Assembly: GCF_028368995.1 (NCBI RefSeq)
Contig: NZ_JAQNDL010000003.1
Location: 1,116,001-1,180,000, forward strand
From: Nannocystis bainbridge
GTDB lineage: Bacteria > Myxococcota_A > Polyangia > Nannocystales > Nannocystaceae
Direction: 5' to 3'
Length of the DNA: 64,000 bases
Part shown: positions 35,065 to 44,657 of the stretch, one piece after another
Numbering within the stretch: the stretch's first letter is position 1
How the letters are laid out: every line of letters begins with the position of its first letter
Made by a program: the position numbers and the translations under genes
The notes under the pieces: model-generated
Told to the model about the DNA's origin: nothing
The model's database searches: none
Seen by the model: the letters and a program-made list of their open reading frames with translations, nothing else

Positions 35065-36897
35065 ATGAGCCAAAATTTCCACAACCTCCACGTCCATGCG
35101 CCGACGCAGCGGCAGCGCGAGCGGGTCGTCCGGGCCGTGCTCGCGTACGCGAAACAGGCGGGGTACGAACGGATCGCGCGGACCCGCGGTGCCGATCGGG
35201 TGATCCGCCTCGGCGGCAAGTCGCCCTGGCTCTCGCTCGAGGACGACGGCTACGAGGCCGCGGCGCTCGCCCAGGTGGTGTCGAAGGCGACGAAGCTGCC
35301 CGTCCTCGAGGCGTACTGTGAAGCGAGCGCGATCGTCCGGCTCGGCCTCCATGCGGATGGCAAGCCCGTGGGCGCGTGGGCCCGCGAGGGCGAGCGCAGG
35401 CCGGCGAAGAAGCACGTCGAGCCGCTGCTCGTGAAGGGCACGCCGACCGAGCTGGCGAAAGCGTTCGCCGACGGGCTCATCCAGATCTTCCCCGAGACGG
35501 CGCTCGCCGTCGCCGCGGAGCGGTTCGGCCTGTCCGTCGCGCAAATGTTCGGAGAGCGAGCGCTGCGCGGCACCACGATCGCGCTGCGGCGAAAGCAGGC
35601 CGCATGGCAGCCGCGTGACAAGACCGGCGACCCCGCGTTGCTCGTCGACTGGGGCAGCAACCGCGGCTGGGGCGTGCAGCACCTCGTCTTCGAGGGCGCG
35701 GTCTGCAAGCAATACCTGGAGGTCCGCTCCGACGGAGGCCCCGGGCGCGGCCTGACGATCCAGCTCTCGGGCAGCGCGATCGCGGAGGGCTTCATCGAGC
35801 TGCTCTCGTGCAAGAGCGACAGGCTCGAGCTCGTGCCCGCGGGGCCGCACGCCTGGAGCGACCCGAAGCTTGTGATCCCGCCGGGGCTCGTCGAGGAGCC
35901 CGACACGTTCTCGATGAGCCGGAGAGAAGCCGAGCGGGCCCGCGCCCTCGCCGGCAAGCGCAGTTGGCCCCTCCATATCGAGTACCGCACCCTGAAAGAA
36001 GGCAAGTGCGAGCTCGTCGCGGAGCTCGCGAGCGGTGGCGGGCGCACGTCCAACAGCCTCGAGCTCATGGTGCTATGGAAGCCGTGGCGACCGAGCCTCA
36101 CGCTCGGCAGCATCGACGACTACGCCCTCTTCGCCATGCATCGCAGCGAGCACGTCAGCGCGCACATCACCCTGCGTGGCTCGCTCGCCGAAGCGTGGGC
36201 GTGGGCCAGCCGGCACGTCGAGGCGTGGCGCACGGCCCACGGCGACGGGAACCTCCGCATCGAGCGTGATGGTGAGGTCGTCGTGCACGCGCGCGAGGAA
36301 GCGGGCGCCCCTCCCCTCGACCGAGTCCCTGAATTCATGCCCGGCCCGACGTCGCCGTTTCAGGTCGCCGGCGCGACCTACCTGTTCGGCACCTTCGGCT
36401 ACGCGCCATGGGCGATGGACCCTCGGGATCAGCTCGTCGTCCAGCTCATGCTCGCCGCGTACGACCGCGTGAACGATCACGCCCCCGACATCGCCCGGCT
36501 CACGGCGATCTGCGACGAGGCGATCCGCTGCGGCGCCGCCTACTCGGCGCTCCTCGAGCAGCATCAAAGCCGTCCGAACGACACGACGCGCTGGGAGGAC
36601 ATCACGCTCGGCGGGAACGATGCGCCGCTCAAGCTCGCGGCCTGGCACGAGACGCACATCCGAGGGATCGACCGCCGGATCTGGCTGTCGGCCGGACACG
36701 CCGCGCGGCTCGATCGCGCCAGGCTGCCCGACTACATCACGGTGACCGAGCTCGGCGGCGGCGTCCGCCTGGAGATGCCCGACGATCGCAGGCGCAGCGA
36801 GCTCGAGCCGCTCATCGCGGCCCTCGGCGCGCTCGTCCCGTGCGCGCCCGAGGCCGATCGATGGGCCGCCGAGCGCGCCTCCGAGCCGCAGCCCTGA
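35065..36897 (+). CDS. Large cytoplasmic protein of unknown function
   Basis: 610 residues without a signal peptide or clear membrane segment. The N-terminal 130 residues contain alternating helices and strands, ending LPVLEAYCEASAIVRLGLHA. A second region near residues 420-470 includes FQVAGATYLFGTFGYAPWAM. I recognise no domain. It directly follows the small lipoprotein gene. ATG 35065 is the first in-frame Met and precedes a plausible N-terminus (MSQNFHNLHVHAPT). Function unknown. Confidence 0.65.
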   Translation: MSQNFHNLHVHAPTQRQRERVVRAVLAYAKQAGYERIARTRGADRVIRLGGKSPWLSLEDDGYEAAALAQVVSKATKLPVLEAYCEASAIVRLGLHADGKPVGAWAREGERRPAKKHVEPLLVKGTPTELAKAFADGLIQIFPETALAVAAERFGLSVAQMFGERALRGTTIALRRKQAAWQPRDKTGDPALLVDWGSNRGWGVQHLVFEGAVCKQYLEVRSDGGPGRGLTIQLSGSAIAEGFIELLSCKSDRLELVPAGPHAWSDPKLVIPPGLVEEPDTFSMSRREAERARALAGKRSWPLHIEYRTLKEGKCELVAELASGGGRTSNSLELMVLWKPWRPSLTLGSIDDYALFAMHRSEHVSAHITLRGSLAEAWAWASRHVEAWRTAHGDGNLRIERDGEVVVHAREEAGAPPLDRVPEFMPGPTSPFQVAGATYLFGTFGYAPWAMDPRDQLVVQLMLAAYDRVNDHAPDIARLTAICDEAIRCGAAYSALLEQHQSRPNDTTRWEDITLGGNDAPLKLAAWHETHIRGIDRRIWLSAGHAARLDRARLPDYITVTELGGGVRLEMPDDRRRSELEPLIAALGALVPCAPEADRWAAERASEPQP

Positions 36898-37360
36898 ATA
36901 CGCCGAGATGACGACGTCGAGGCGCCGGGGACGGAGGAGCCCGGCCGATCGCGGGACTGCAATTCGCAGGGCCTGCTCGTCGCGCTCGCGTTCGCAATGG
37001 TGGGTCGACGGCGAACTCGGAACGAGCACGTATCTCCGCCACGCCTTCGAGCATTCCTCCGTCATTGATCATTCCCTGCGAAGGCCACGGCCAAAGATGG
37101 CCCGCTTGATCATTGAGAGACGCGAATCCCCAAGCGCGACTCGCCAGCGTCCGGCATCGATGGGCCGGCCCTGGCTGAGGCAGCCGCGGATCCCCGCGGG
37201 CACGTCGCGAGCTCCGCGGAAGCGCGCGGGCGTCGGCGCGCCGTGCCTGCCTGCGCGCTGGCGCGCCGCGGCGATGCGCGAAGAAAGCCGCGATCGACGG
37301 GACCCGCGGAGGTCAAGGACACGCGGCGTCCGAACGCGGGGCGCTCGAAAGGAAAATCCG
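36898..37360. other. 463-bp gap without a supported gene
   Basis: Reading frames here are Arg-rich and lack family resemblance. The end of the gap carries AAAGGAA just before the crystallin gene start; no other signal was seen. Confidence 0.4.
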
Positions 37361-38899
37361 ATGTCTGAAGTGATCCTCTCCAACCCGAGCAGCATCCAGG
37401 ACGAGGGACTGCGCCAGTTCGCCGACGCCGTGGCCGACGAGGTCATCCTCGCCGCGCACAAGGCCGTGGCCCACCACGCCGAGCCGAAGCGCTTCTTGCT
37501 CCCGACCGACCGACAGGCCCTCGAGCACAAGTTCGTCGCTCACCTGCGGGCCAAGCCGCTCGAGATCCAGAAGCGCGCCGCCGAGCGGGTGATGACGAGC
37601 ATCCTCGAGAAGAAGCTCGCGGGCCTCGCCGCGCCCGAATTCGCCGCCGCCAGGGCGCAGGTGGGCGCCAGGGCGCTGATGCTGCGCACGCTCGGCAGCG
37701 GCGACCTGCTGCTGCGCAAGGCCATGACACCCACCCAGCCGACCGCGCCCGCGCCGGTGCCCGTGAGCGCCCCCGAGCGGCTGGTGTTCCACCTCGTCTC
37801 CGTCAAGTGCATCGACGAGACCGATGGCTTCCTCGGCACCGAGTCGGGCACCGACGAGATCGCGCTGTCCGGCGCGATGGTCGACGCCGCCGGCAACACC
37901 GTCGCGATCCCGAAGATCGGCGTCGGCGGCTTCGGCGGGGACAGGGCCACCCGCACCTACGACCCGCCGCTCCTGCTCGGGTCGGTCGACTTCACCAAGG
38001 GCTCGCTGCCCCGGTCCTTCAACCTGCTCCTGACCCTGATCGAGGTCGACAACGGCGACCTGCCGCAGCTCGTCCAGACGATCTACGACGAGGTGAGCAA
38101 GCGGGTCCGCGAGGCCGCGAGCAAGGCCGCACAAGGGCTCGGCGGGTCGCTCGCCGACGCGGTCACCGGCGCGATCATGCAGGCCCTCGATCGGGTGTTC
38201 AAGTTCTTCAAGGATGTATGGGAGGACGACGTGTTCCCCGGCGCGGTCACCACCTTCACGTTCGCCGACGCGGGCGCCAGCTTCGGCGGTGCCGCCACGA
38301 GCGGGCCGCGATCGGTCGACTTCAAGGGCCACGGCGGCCACTACCGCGTGTGGTACAGCGCCACCCTCGAGCGGGCCGGCGACGCGGCGCTCCGCAACAA
38401 GGCGGTCGTGTACGAGCACGCGAACTTCGGCGGCCGCAGCCTGACGCTCGGGGTCGGCCGCCACGACGTCGCCAAGATCCAGGAGCTCGGCAACGACGCC
38501 GTCAGCTCGCTCAAGGTCGGCCCCGGGGTCCGCGTGATCCTCTACGAGCACGCCGGCTTCGGCGGCCCGGCGCGGGTCTACTCGGGGCCCGTCGCCCAGC
38601 TGAGCGACTTCAACGACCGCGTCTCGTCGGTGGTCATCGAGCCGATCGCCGTCACCCTGTTCCAGCACGGCGAGTACGGCGGCAGCGCGCAGAGCTTCCC
38701 GCTCGGTCGCCACGACGTCACCAGCCTCAAGCTCGGCAACGACCAGGCGTCCTCGCTGCTGGTGCCGCCCGGCTTCAAGGTCACCCTGTTCGAGAACAAG
38801 GGCTTCTCCGGGCGCAAGAAGGTCTTCCAGGCCGACGCTAACTACGTGGGCGACGACTTCAACGACATCGTCTCGAGCCTGGTCGTCGAGCTCGCGTGA
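37361..38899 (+). CDS. Protein with C-terminal beta/gamma-crystallin repeats
   Basis: 512 residues. The first about 340 residues are unrecognised and include a helical region (residues 225-280) near a hydrophobic stretch. Residues about 347-512 contain four Greek-key motifs, each ending in the Ca2+-binding pattern N/D-D-x-x-S-S: LGNDAVSSLKV, FNDRVSSVVI, GNDQASSLLV and FNDIVSSLVV. They form two paired domains like Protein S, the spore-coat crystallin of Myxococcus. There is no signal peptide. It probably binds Ca2+ and assembles on developing cells or spores, which is inference from the family. ATG 37361 has AAAGGAA 7 bases upstream. Confidence 0.88.
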   Translation: MSEVILSNPSSIQDEGLRQFADAVADEVILAAHKAVAHHAEPKRFLLPTDRQALEHKFVAHLRAKPLEIQKRAAERVMTSILEKKLAGLAAPEFAAARAQVGARALMLRTLGSGDLLLRKAMTPTQPTAPAPVPVSAPERLVFHLVSVKCIDETDGFLGTESGTDEIALSGAMVDAAGNTVAIPKIGVGGFGGDRATRTYDPPLLLGSVDFTKGSLPRSFNLLLTLIEVDNGDLPQLVQTIYDEVSKRVREAASKAAQGLGGSLADAVTGAIMQALDRVFKFFKDVWEDDVFPGAVTTFTFADAGASFGGAATSGPRSVDFKGHGGHYRVWYSATLERAGDAALRNKAVVYEHANFGGRSLTLGVGRHDVAKIQELGNDAVSSLKVGPGVRVILYEHAGFGGPARVYSGPVAQLSDFNDRVSSVVIEPIAVTLFQHGEYGGSAQSFPLGRHDVTSLKLGNDQASSLLVPPGFKVTLFENKGFSGRKKVFQADANYVGDDFNDIVSSLVVELA

Positions 38900-39143
38900 A
38901 CTCGCGGCCGCGTCGCGACCTCGCGGTCGCGGCGCGGCTGCCTCGCGCTCATCCCGTCGGCTGGGGTCGGCTCGCGCGCTGCTGCGCAGGACCTCCGGCG
39001 GATCGCCGACAGGTCGTCCACCCGCGGCGCCGCGCCGACCCCAGCGAGCGGCGCAATTCCGCCGCTTCATCGACCTCGCCGGCCCGTCTTGCTCCCGCAT
39101 CTCGGTGCAGGGCCGGCGCCGCGATCTGGGATAGACTCGCGGC

Positions 39144-39785
39144 GTGCTTGACGACGACGTCGGACTGCTCGACGCCTGGAAGGCGGGCGACCGCAAGGCC
39201 GGGGCCGCGCTGTTCGAGCGGCACTACCCGAGCGTGTTGCGGTTCTTCCACAACAAGGCCGGGGAGCAGGGCAAGGACCTGATCCAGCGGACCTTCCTCC
39301 GCTGCCTCGAGGCGCGCGACCGGATCTTGCCTGGATCGAGCTTTCGCGCCTATCTGTTCGGCGTCGCCCGTAATGTGCTGCTCGAGCATTTCCGCGGCGT
39401 CAAGCGCGACGGCCAGCGCTTCGACGGCATGGTGACCACGATCCAGGACGTCTCGCCGCACCCGACCCCGAGCTCGATGCTGTCGCGCAAGCGCGAGGTC
39501 CGGCTCCTGCTCGCCGCTCTGCGACGGATCCCCATCGAGCTGCAGATGGCGCTCGAGCTGTTCTACTGGGAGGACATGTCCGCCGGCGAGATCGCCGGCG
39601 TGTTCGACCTGCCCGAGGGCACCATTCGCACCCGCCTGCGTCGCGCTCGCCAGCTGCTCGAGCGCGAGCTCGAGGCGATCGCCGCCTCGCCCGCGGAATT
39701 TCACAGCACCCTCACGGGCCTCGCCGACTGGGCCAAGCACGTGCGTGACGAGCTCGCGGGCGACAGAGGCGCGAGGGCGACATGA
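39144..39785 (+). CDS. ECF-type RNA polymerase sigma factor
   Basis: 213 residues from GTG 39144. Sigma region 2 reads YPSVLRFFHNKAGEQGKDLI, QRTFLRCLEAR with the usual -10 binding helix, and FRAYLFGVARNVLLEHFRG. Region 4 near residues 125-175 includes IPIELQMALELFYWEDMSAG, EIAGVFDLPEGTIRTRLRRA, a typical -35 binding HTH. It therefore directs RNA polymerase to a group of promoters. No anti-sigma gene is beside it. The last codons and stop (ACATGA) lie inside copy 6 of the 18-bp palindrome. Confidence 0.9.
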   Translation: MLDDDVGLLDAWKAGDRKAGAALFERHYPSVLRFFHNKAGEQGKDLIQRTFLRCLEARDRILPGSSFRAYLFGVARNVLLEHFRGVKRDGQRFDGMVTTIQDVSPHPTPSSMLSRKREVRLLLAALRRIPIELQMALELFYWEDMSAGEIAGVFDLPEGTIRTRLRRARQLLERELEAIAASPAEFHSTLTGLADWAKHVRDELAGDRGARAT

Positions 39786-39798
39786 CCCGAAGGACATC
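39781..39798. repeat. 18-bp palindrome, copy 6 (overlaps the sigma factor stop)
   Basis: CATGACCCGAAGGACATC. The TGA stop of the sigma factor is part of the left arm. Confidence 0.55.
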
Positions 39799-39992
39799 CG
39801 CTCGCCGGACCTCGGGCTGCCCATCCGTGCCGTGAACTTGCGCGGCGGGCGAATAGGCGCGACCGGGCTGCGCCGGCGTCGCGGCCGCGGAGCGTCGAAC
39901 CTGCCCTCGCGGCCATCCTTCCGGCGGCCGCAGATTACCTGCCCTCCGAGACATATTCTCGAGAGTCCGGCTGACGGCGAGCATGTCCATAA

Positions 39993-40010
39993 CATGTCTT
40001 AAGGAACATG
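39993..40010. repeat. 18-bp palindrome, copy 7 (intergenic, partly doubled)
   Basis: CATGTCTTAAGGAACATG. A second overlapping partial copy (CATGTCCATAACATG) begins at 39982, so two units overlap in the gap between the sigma factor and kinase B. Confidence 0.6.
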
Positions 40011-40029
40011 TACTATGATTCGCACACGC

Positions 40030-43000
40030 TCAATTCTCGAGCCGCGCGAGCCATGCGTCGACCGCCGCGCGCTCGGCCGCGAAGCCCTCGCCGAGCGCCG
40101 CGTACGCGGCCGCCACCTCGCGGGCCGACGCCACGGCCTCGGCCGGCGAGCGGCGCGCGCGTGCCTGGGCCAGGTGGAAGCGGACCGCCACGAAATCGGG
40201 ATGATCGTCATCGAACGTCGCCGCGTGCCGCTCGCGGGCGATCTGCAGCGCCGCCTCGGCCTCGGCCGTGCGGCCGCGGGCCAGCTCGAGCTCGCCCAGG
40301 GTCGCGAAGATCCCCGCGAGGTACGGGCTGTTCGCCTGGTGCGCGAGGAAGCCGTCGCGCGCGGCCACGAGCTCGCGCTCGGCCTCGGCCAGCGATCCAG
40401 CAGCCAGCAGCGCGCGCGCCAGGTGGCTGCGGACGATCGCCGCGAACGCAGAGTCGGCGCCGAACCCGGTGACGAACCCCGCCAGCGCCTCGCGCTGCCG
40501 GGCGACCGCCTCGTCGAGGCGACCGAGCCCCAGGAGCGCGTCCCCGAGGGCGCTCACCGCCACCAGCCGCGCCACTGGCTCCTCGCCCGCGCGGTCGATC
40601 GAGGCGCGCAGGTGTTCCAGCCCCGCGTCGACCCGCCCGAGCCCGATCGACGCCGCGCCGCGCATGCGTTCGGCGTCGGCCGCCGGGCCCGGGTGCGACG
40701 GGTGCGAAGCCACCGCGCTCGCCAGCGCGTCCGCCTCCGCGAAGCGGCGGTACTTGAGGTCGACCTCGACCGCCAGCAGTTGCGCCGACTGCACGTCGGG
40801 CGCCGCGGGCCCGAAGGTCGCAAGCAGCTGCGGGATCATCCGCGCCAGCATCGTCCGCACCTGCCCGGTTTCGCCGAGCTCCCAGCGGGCCTGCGCCAGC
40901 ATCATCCGCATCTGCCCCGCGATCGGGTGGTCCTCGCCGAGGCCGGCCTCGATCGCCGCCAGACCGGCGCCGAAGCGGGCCGCCGCGGTCGCCTGATCGC
41001 CGGCCTGCGCCGCCAGCCAGCCCTCATTGAACACCGTGATCGCGGCCGCCTGCGTCAGCCCGGCCGCGGCGGCCACCTCGGCCGCGCGGCCGAACGACGC
41101 GCGCGCCCCCTCGAGGTCGCCGCTGGCGAAGCGCACGATCGCCACGTTGAGCGCCCACAGCCACCGCGTCGGCGGCGGGTCGCCGGCGCGATCGATCAGC
41201 GCGTCGGCGACCTCGGCCCCGGCGAGCCCGAGCTCGGGGGCGCCGAGCAGCCGCCCGCGCACGAAGATCTGGCGCGCCGCGGCCTCGGCGGCGATGGCGT
41301 CGGCCCGCCCACGCAGGGCCGCGTGGAGCGCCGTCGCCAGCGAACCAGCCGCCTGCTCGGCCTCGCGGAGCTCCTGCTGCGCGCGCCCGAGCGCCAGCGC
41401 GGCCTCGGCGGTCAGCGGTTCGTGGCCCAGGCTCGCCGCCGCGCTCGTCACCGCCGCTGCGCCGGCCCGGGCCGCCGCGTAATGCCCGGTGAGTTGGTCC
41501 GCGGCCACGCGCTCGAGCGCCAGCTGCTGCGCGCGCACGGCCCGGGCGAGGCCTGTCTCTTCGGGCAGGGGAACCGTCGCCGTCAGGGCCTGCGCGTCGC
41601 CGCAGCCGGCCACCACGGCGAGGCCGTCGACCGCCGCCACAGCGTGGATCACCGTGTCGGCGTCGGCCGCCGCGAAGGCCCCCGCGAGCGCGTCGAGCCC
41701 GGCCAACCGGCGATCGAGGCACGCCATGCGCAGATCGAGGAGCCGGGCCGACTGATGACCTGACTGATGGGACAGGCACGCTTCGGCGCGCATCGCCGCC
41801 CACGCCTCGGCGTGGCGGTCGAGCCGCGGCGCGACCGCGGCCCACGTCGTCGCGCCCAGGGTCGGGATCGCCGCCGTCAGCCCCGCGCGCGCGGTCGCCC
41901 GCCGCGGCTCGCTCCACACCGCCGCCAGCTCGTCGGCCGCGCCGGTGCACGGCGCCTGACCTGACTCTTCGGACATGTGTGCCAGGGCGAAGCCGCCGCC
42001 GACCAGCAGCGCCGCCAACCCTGCCCCCGCGGCCAGGTTCCGCCGCCGTCGCTGGCGGACGCGGCTCAACTCGGTCAGCAGCGCCGCCATCGACGGCCAG
42101 CGGTCGGCTGGCCTGCGGGACATGCCCCGAAGGACAACTCGTTGCACCCACCGCGGCGCCATCCCCTCGGGCGGCGGCCGCACGCGGGCCGCGAGCACCT
42201 CGTCGACCAGCGCCGGCAGCGTGGCCCCGGCGAACGGCAGGCGGCCGAACAGCCCCTCGTAGAGCGCCACGCAGAACGAGTATTGATCGCTGCGTTCGTC
42301 GGCGACGCGGCCCTCGTGCTGCTCTGGAGCCATGTACGCCGGCGTGCCCATCACCGCCCCGGCCACCGTCATGCCCGCGTCGAGCAGCGCCCGCGGCGGC
42401 GCCTCGGCCTCGGGCAGCGCGGCCGCGGCGGTCGAGCGCGCCAGCCCGAAGTCGAGCACCGTGATCGCGCCGTCGTCGCCGCGCATCACGTTCTGCGGCT
42501 TGAAGTCGCGGTGCACCACCCCGGCCGCGTGCGCGGCGGCCAGCCCCGCGCCGGCCGCGGCGAACGCCGCCACCACGTCCCGCCAGCCGGGTCGACCGGC
42601 CAGCCACGCGTCGAGGCTCTGGCCCTTCACGAACGCCATCGCCACGTAGATCGAGTCGGCGTGTTCGCCGACCTCGTGCACCGTGACGAGGTTCGGGTGA
42701 CTCACGCGGGCCATCGCCTGCGCCTCGCGGAGCAGGCGCATGCGCGCCGCGGAGTCGTTGCCGACGGTGTCGCGGCGCAGCAGCTTGACCGCGATCTTGC
42801 GGTCGAGCTGGGCGTCGTAGGCTGCGTACACCACTCCCATCCCGCCCTCGCCGAGGCGCTCGATCACCGTGAAGCGGCCGATCCGCGCCGCGCTCACCGG
42901 CGCGCCGAACAGCTCCGCCATGATGGCGCCCTTGATCTGGTCCGACTCGACCCCGTCGATGTCGGGGCTCGGCAGCGGCCGCGAGCGTCGCAGCTCGGCC

Positions 43001-43200
43001 GAGCGTGGCGCCTCCGTCGCCAGCGAGCCGACCCACGTCGGCGACGGCTCGGTCCGGCCCAGGGTCGCGTCTGTCTCGCGCAGCGACGGCTCGGTCGCCG
43101 CCGGGATCGGGCGCGTCGAGGGCTCGCATTCGCGGGCCCGCGCTGCGCTCGCGGGGCCCATCGCCGTGTCGCGGAGCGGCGGCTCGGGGTCCTTCATCAT
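40030..43200 (-). CDS. Ser/Thr protein kinase with TPR-like C-terminal region, copy B
   Basis: 1056 residues, paralogous to the kinase at 26004-29081. The kinase domain (about residues 105-380) is complete: IGRFTVIERLGEGGMGVVYA glycine loop, IAVKLLRRD lysine, HRDFKPQN catalytic loop (Asp232), VLDFGLARS, GTPAYMAPEQ. A membrane segment follows near residue 400 (NLAAGAGLAALLVGGGFAL), then the same RMACLDRRLAG region and Ala-rich TPR-like repeats to the end. It is divergent from ADYC copy B with 186 bp between, the same layout as copy A. ATG at 43200 (one of two consecutive ATGs) has no strong ribosome site. Three copies of the 18-bp palindrome lie inside the gene. Confidence 0.92.
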   Translation of the reverse strand: MMKDPEPPLRDTAMGPASAARARECEPSTRPIPAATEPSLRETDATLGRTEPSPTWVGSLATEAPRSAELRRSRPLPSPDIDGVESDQIKGAIMAELFGAPVSAARIGRFTVIERLGEGGMGVVYAAYDAQLDRKIAVKLLRRDTVGNDSAARMRLLREAQAMARVSHPNLVTVHEVGEHADSIYVAMAFVKGQSLDAWLAGRPGWRDVVAAFAAAGAGLAAAHAAGVVHRDFKPQNVMRGDDGAITVLDFGLARSTAAAALPEAEAPPRALLDAGMTVAGAVMGTPAYMAPEQHEGRVADERSDQYSFCVALYEGLFGRLPFAGATLPALVDEVLAARVRPPPEGMAPRWVQRVVLRGMSRRPADRWPSMAALLTELSRVRQRRRRNLAAGAGLAALLVGGGFALAHMSEESGQAPCTGAADELAAVWSEPRRATARAGLTAAIPTLGATTWAAVAPRLDRHAEAWAAMRAEACLSHQSGHQSARLLDLRMACLDRRLAGLDALAGAFAAADADTVIHAVAAVDGLAVVAGCGDAQALTATVPLPEETGLARAVRAQQLALERVAADQLTGHYAAARAGAAAVTSAAASLGHEPLTAEAALALGRAQQELREAEQAAGSLATALHAALRGRADAIAAEAAARQIFVRGRLLGAPELGLAGAEVADALIDRAGDPPPTRWLWALNVAIVRFASGDLEGARASFGRAAEVAAAAGLTQAAAITVFNEGWLAAQAGDQATAAARFGAGLAAIEAGLGEDHPIAGQMRMMLAQARWELGETGQVRTMLARMIPQLLATFGPAAPDVQSAQLLAVEVDLKYRRFAEADALASAVASHPSHPGPAADAERMRGAASIGLGRVDAGLEHLRASIDRAGEEPVARLVAVSALGDALLGLGRLDEAVARQREALAGFVTGFGADSAFAAIVRSHLARALLAAGSLAEAERELVAARDGFLAHQANSPYLAGIFATLGELELARGRTAEAEAALQIARERHAATFDDDHPDFVAVRFHLAQARARRSPAEAVASAREVAAAYAALGEGFAAERAAVDAWLARLEN
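41759..41776. repeat. 18-bp palindrome, copy 8 (inside kinase B)
   Basis: CCTGACTGATGGGACAGG, in the segment coding CLSHQSGHQ of the kinase extracellular region. Confidence 0.5.
41960..41977. repeat. 18-bp palindrome, copy 9 (inside kinase B)
   Basis: CCTGACTCTTCGGACATG, coding HMSEESGQ just after the membrane segment. Confidence 0.55.
42121..42138. repeat. 18-bp palindrome, copy 10 (inside kinase B)
   Basis: CATGCCCCGAAGGACAAC, coding VVLRGMSR in the last helix of the kinase domain, so a conserved part of the family is kept. Confidence 0.5.
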
Positions 43201-43386
43201 CGCCGTGGCGGCCAGCTTAACACGCCCCCTCGGCCGACCAGGGCGCCTTCGCTACGATTCACGAGCGGCGCGTCGCTGGCGAACCGCGGGCGATCGCGCC
43301 CGCGAAAATTTTCATGCGATCGCAATTGCCGGGACGCCCACGATCAACTCATCGGTGCGAGGGGCCACGGCTCCTCGGAGACGACC
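43201..43386. promoter_or_regulatory. Divergent control region, kinase B / ADYC copy B
   Basis: 186 bp, locally AT-rich near CGCGAAAATTTTCATGCGAT (43301-43320). It contains CAATTGCCGG (43323-43332), the same 10-mer as in the first pair's region, 55 bases from the ADYC start. Both genes of the pair must have promoters here. Confidence 0.4.
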
Positions 43387-44505
43387 ATGACGAACGCCCG
43401 CCGCCTCCTCCCGTTGCTCCTCCTCCCGCTCGTGATCGCGCCCGCCTGCGACGAAGACCCCGACACCGACCCGAACTTCGGCGAGCCGCTGCCCGAGGAC
43501 GTGTTCGAGTTCCGCGGCTGGGGCTACTCGGGCAGCACCGTCCAGCTCAACACCAACATCCTCAACGGAGCCTCGATCGACACCGTGCGCTTCGGCTTCC
43601 CGAGCAACTACGGCGCCCAGGTCGCATGGATCTACAGCGCGGCCCTCCAGGAGTTCCTCGACATCGAGACCGTCACCGTCATCGACGGCGGCGTCCAGGG
43701 TCATACCGAGACTGGCACGTTCGCCAGCACGCTGAGCTTCGACGGCTCGATCTGGTACTTCGCGGGCGCTGGCGTCGACGCCTACGCGGTCCTCGAGGAC
43801 GTGCGCTACGCCTCCGAGGTCGGGCTCGCCCACGAGGGTTCGAAGCTGATGACCAACCTCGACCCGAATCGCTTCGTCTACAAGTGGACCGCCCCGAACG
43901 CCCCCGCCGCCGGCACCAGGGTCGATCCGAAGACCGGATGGGGCGGCACGTTCGACGGCCTTCACACCTGCGCCACCGACGACAAGGGCGGCGTATGGTC
44001 GGTGATGTACCGCGGCATGCTCGTCGACGAGGCCACCGGCGACGTCACGAGCGCCTCCTGGGCCCCGCAGCAATACGCCTACATCGCCTGTCTCAGCGGG
44101 CGGATCGGCAAGACCTCGCTGTGGGGCTACGCGCCCGACAACCCGTCGGCCAACCGCCCCGACCTCACCCTCGCCGAATTCGAGGGCGCGCACCGCATGG
44201 TCGGCGCCGAGTACTGCGGCGACGGCCGCTCGTACACCCGCCCTGGCGAGGCCGTCACGCTGCGCGACAAGTGGAGCATCAACCAGCACCAGGGCGAAGC
44301 CACCAGCGAAGAGGCGGTGTGGACCGTGAACGGCGCCTTCTGCCTCGGCACCCCCCGCTGGGAGGCCTACAGCAGCGCGTCTTCCGTGGTGTGCAACAAC
44401 GGCAAGGTCATCCCGACCTGCACCACCGCCCCCGCCGCGGCGAACGCTTACAACGGCAACTCGACCGCCAAGTGGTGGGCCCGCAACGCGTTCTTCCCCG
44501 ATTGA
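43387..44505 (+). CDS. ADYC-type lipoprotein, copy B
   Basis: 372 residues. The signal segment LLPLLLLPLVIAPACDEDPD has a lipobox (APAC). The mature region is beta-rich with spaced cysteines and includes the family hallmark near residue 275, RMVGAEYCGDGRSYTRPGEA (A-x-Y-C-G-x-G), followed by a C-terminal segment with further cysteines (CNNGKVIPTC). It aligns in this hallmark with copy A at 24712-25797. It is divergent from kinase B. Probably lipidated at the surface or periplasm; I infer that the kinase and the lipoprotein form one signalling unit, but direct evidence is lacking. Confidence 0.78.
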   Translation: MTNARRLLPLLLLPLVIAPACDEDPDTDPNFGEPLPEDVFEFRGWGYSGSTVQLNTNILNGASIDTVRFGFPSNYGAQVAWIYSAALQEFLDIETVTVIDGGVQGHTETGTFASTLSFDGSIWYFAGAGVDAYAVLEDVRYASEVGLAHEGSKLMTNLDPNRFVYKWTAPNAPAAGTRVDPKTGWGGTFDGLHTCATDDKGGVWSVMYRGMLVDEATGDVTSASWAPQQYAYIACLSGRIGKTSLWGYAPDNPSANRPDLTLAEFEGAHRMVGAEYCGDGRSYTRPGEAVTLRDKWSINQHQGEATSEEAVWTVNGAFCLGTPRWEAYSSASSVVCNNGKVIPTCTTAPAAANAYNGNSTAKWWARNAFFPD

Positions 44506-44657
44506 CGGCGACGCGCAGGCCACCGCATCCGCGCGCGGGAATTGGCGGCTGCCGCCGTGCATGTCGTCGAACACAATCTACGGCCGGCCATCGTGCTCGC
44601 CCCGCCGGGCAATCGCAGGTCACGCGCGCGGTCTACCGCTCGAGCTCGAGATCGGCG

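Noticed and set aside
36908..37360. Reading frames between the 35065 gene and the crystallin gene
   Set aside because: Arg-rich and without motifs or a ribosome site; the crystallin start at 37361 has a good ribosome site.
41024..43129. Minus-strand alternative frame inside kinase B
   Set aside because: Frame-shifted reading of the kinase gene; Arg/Gly-rich and without motifs.
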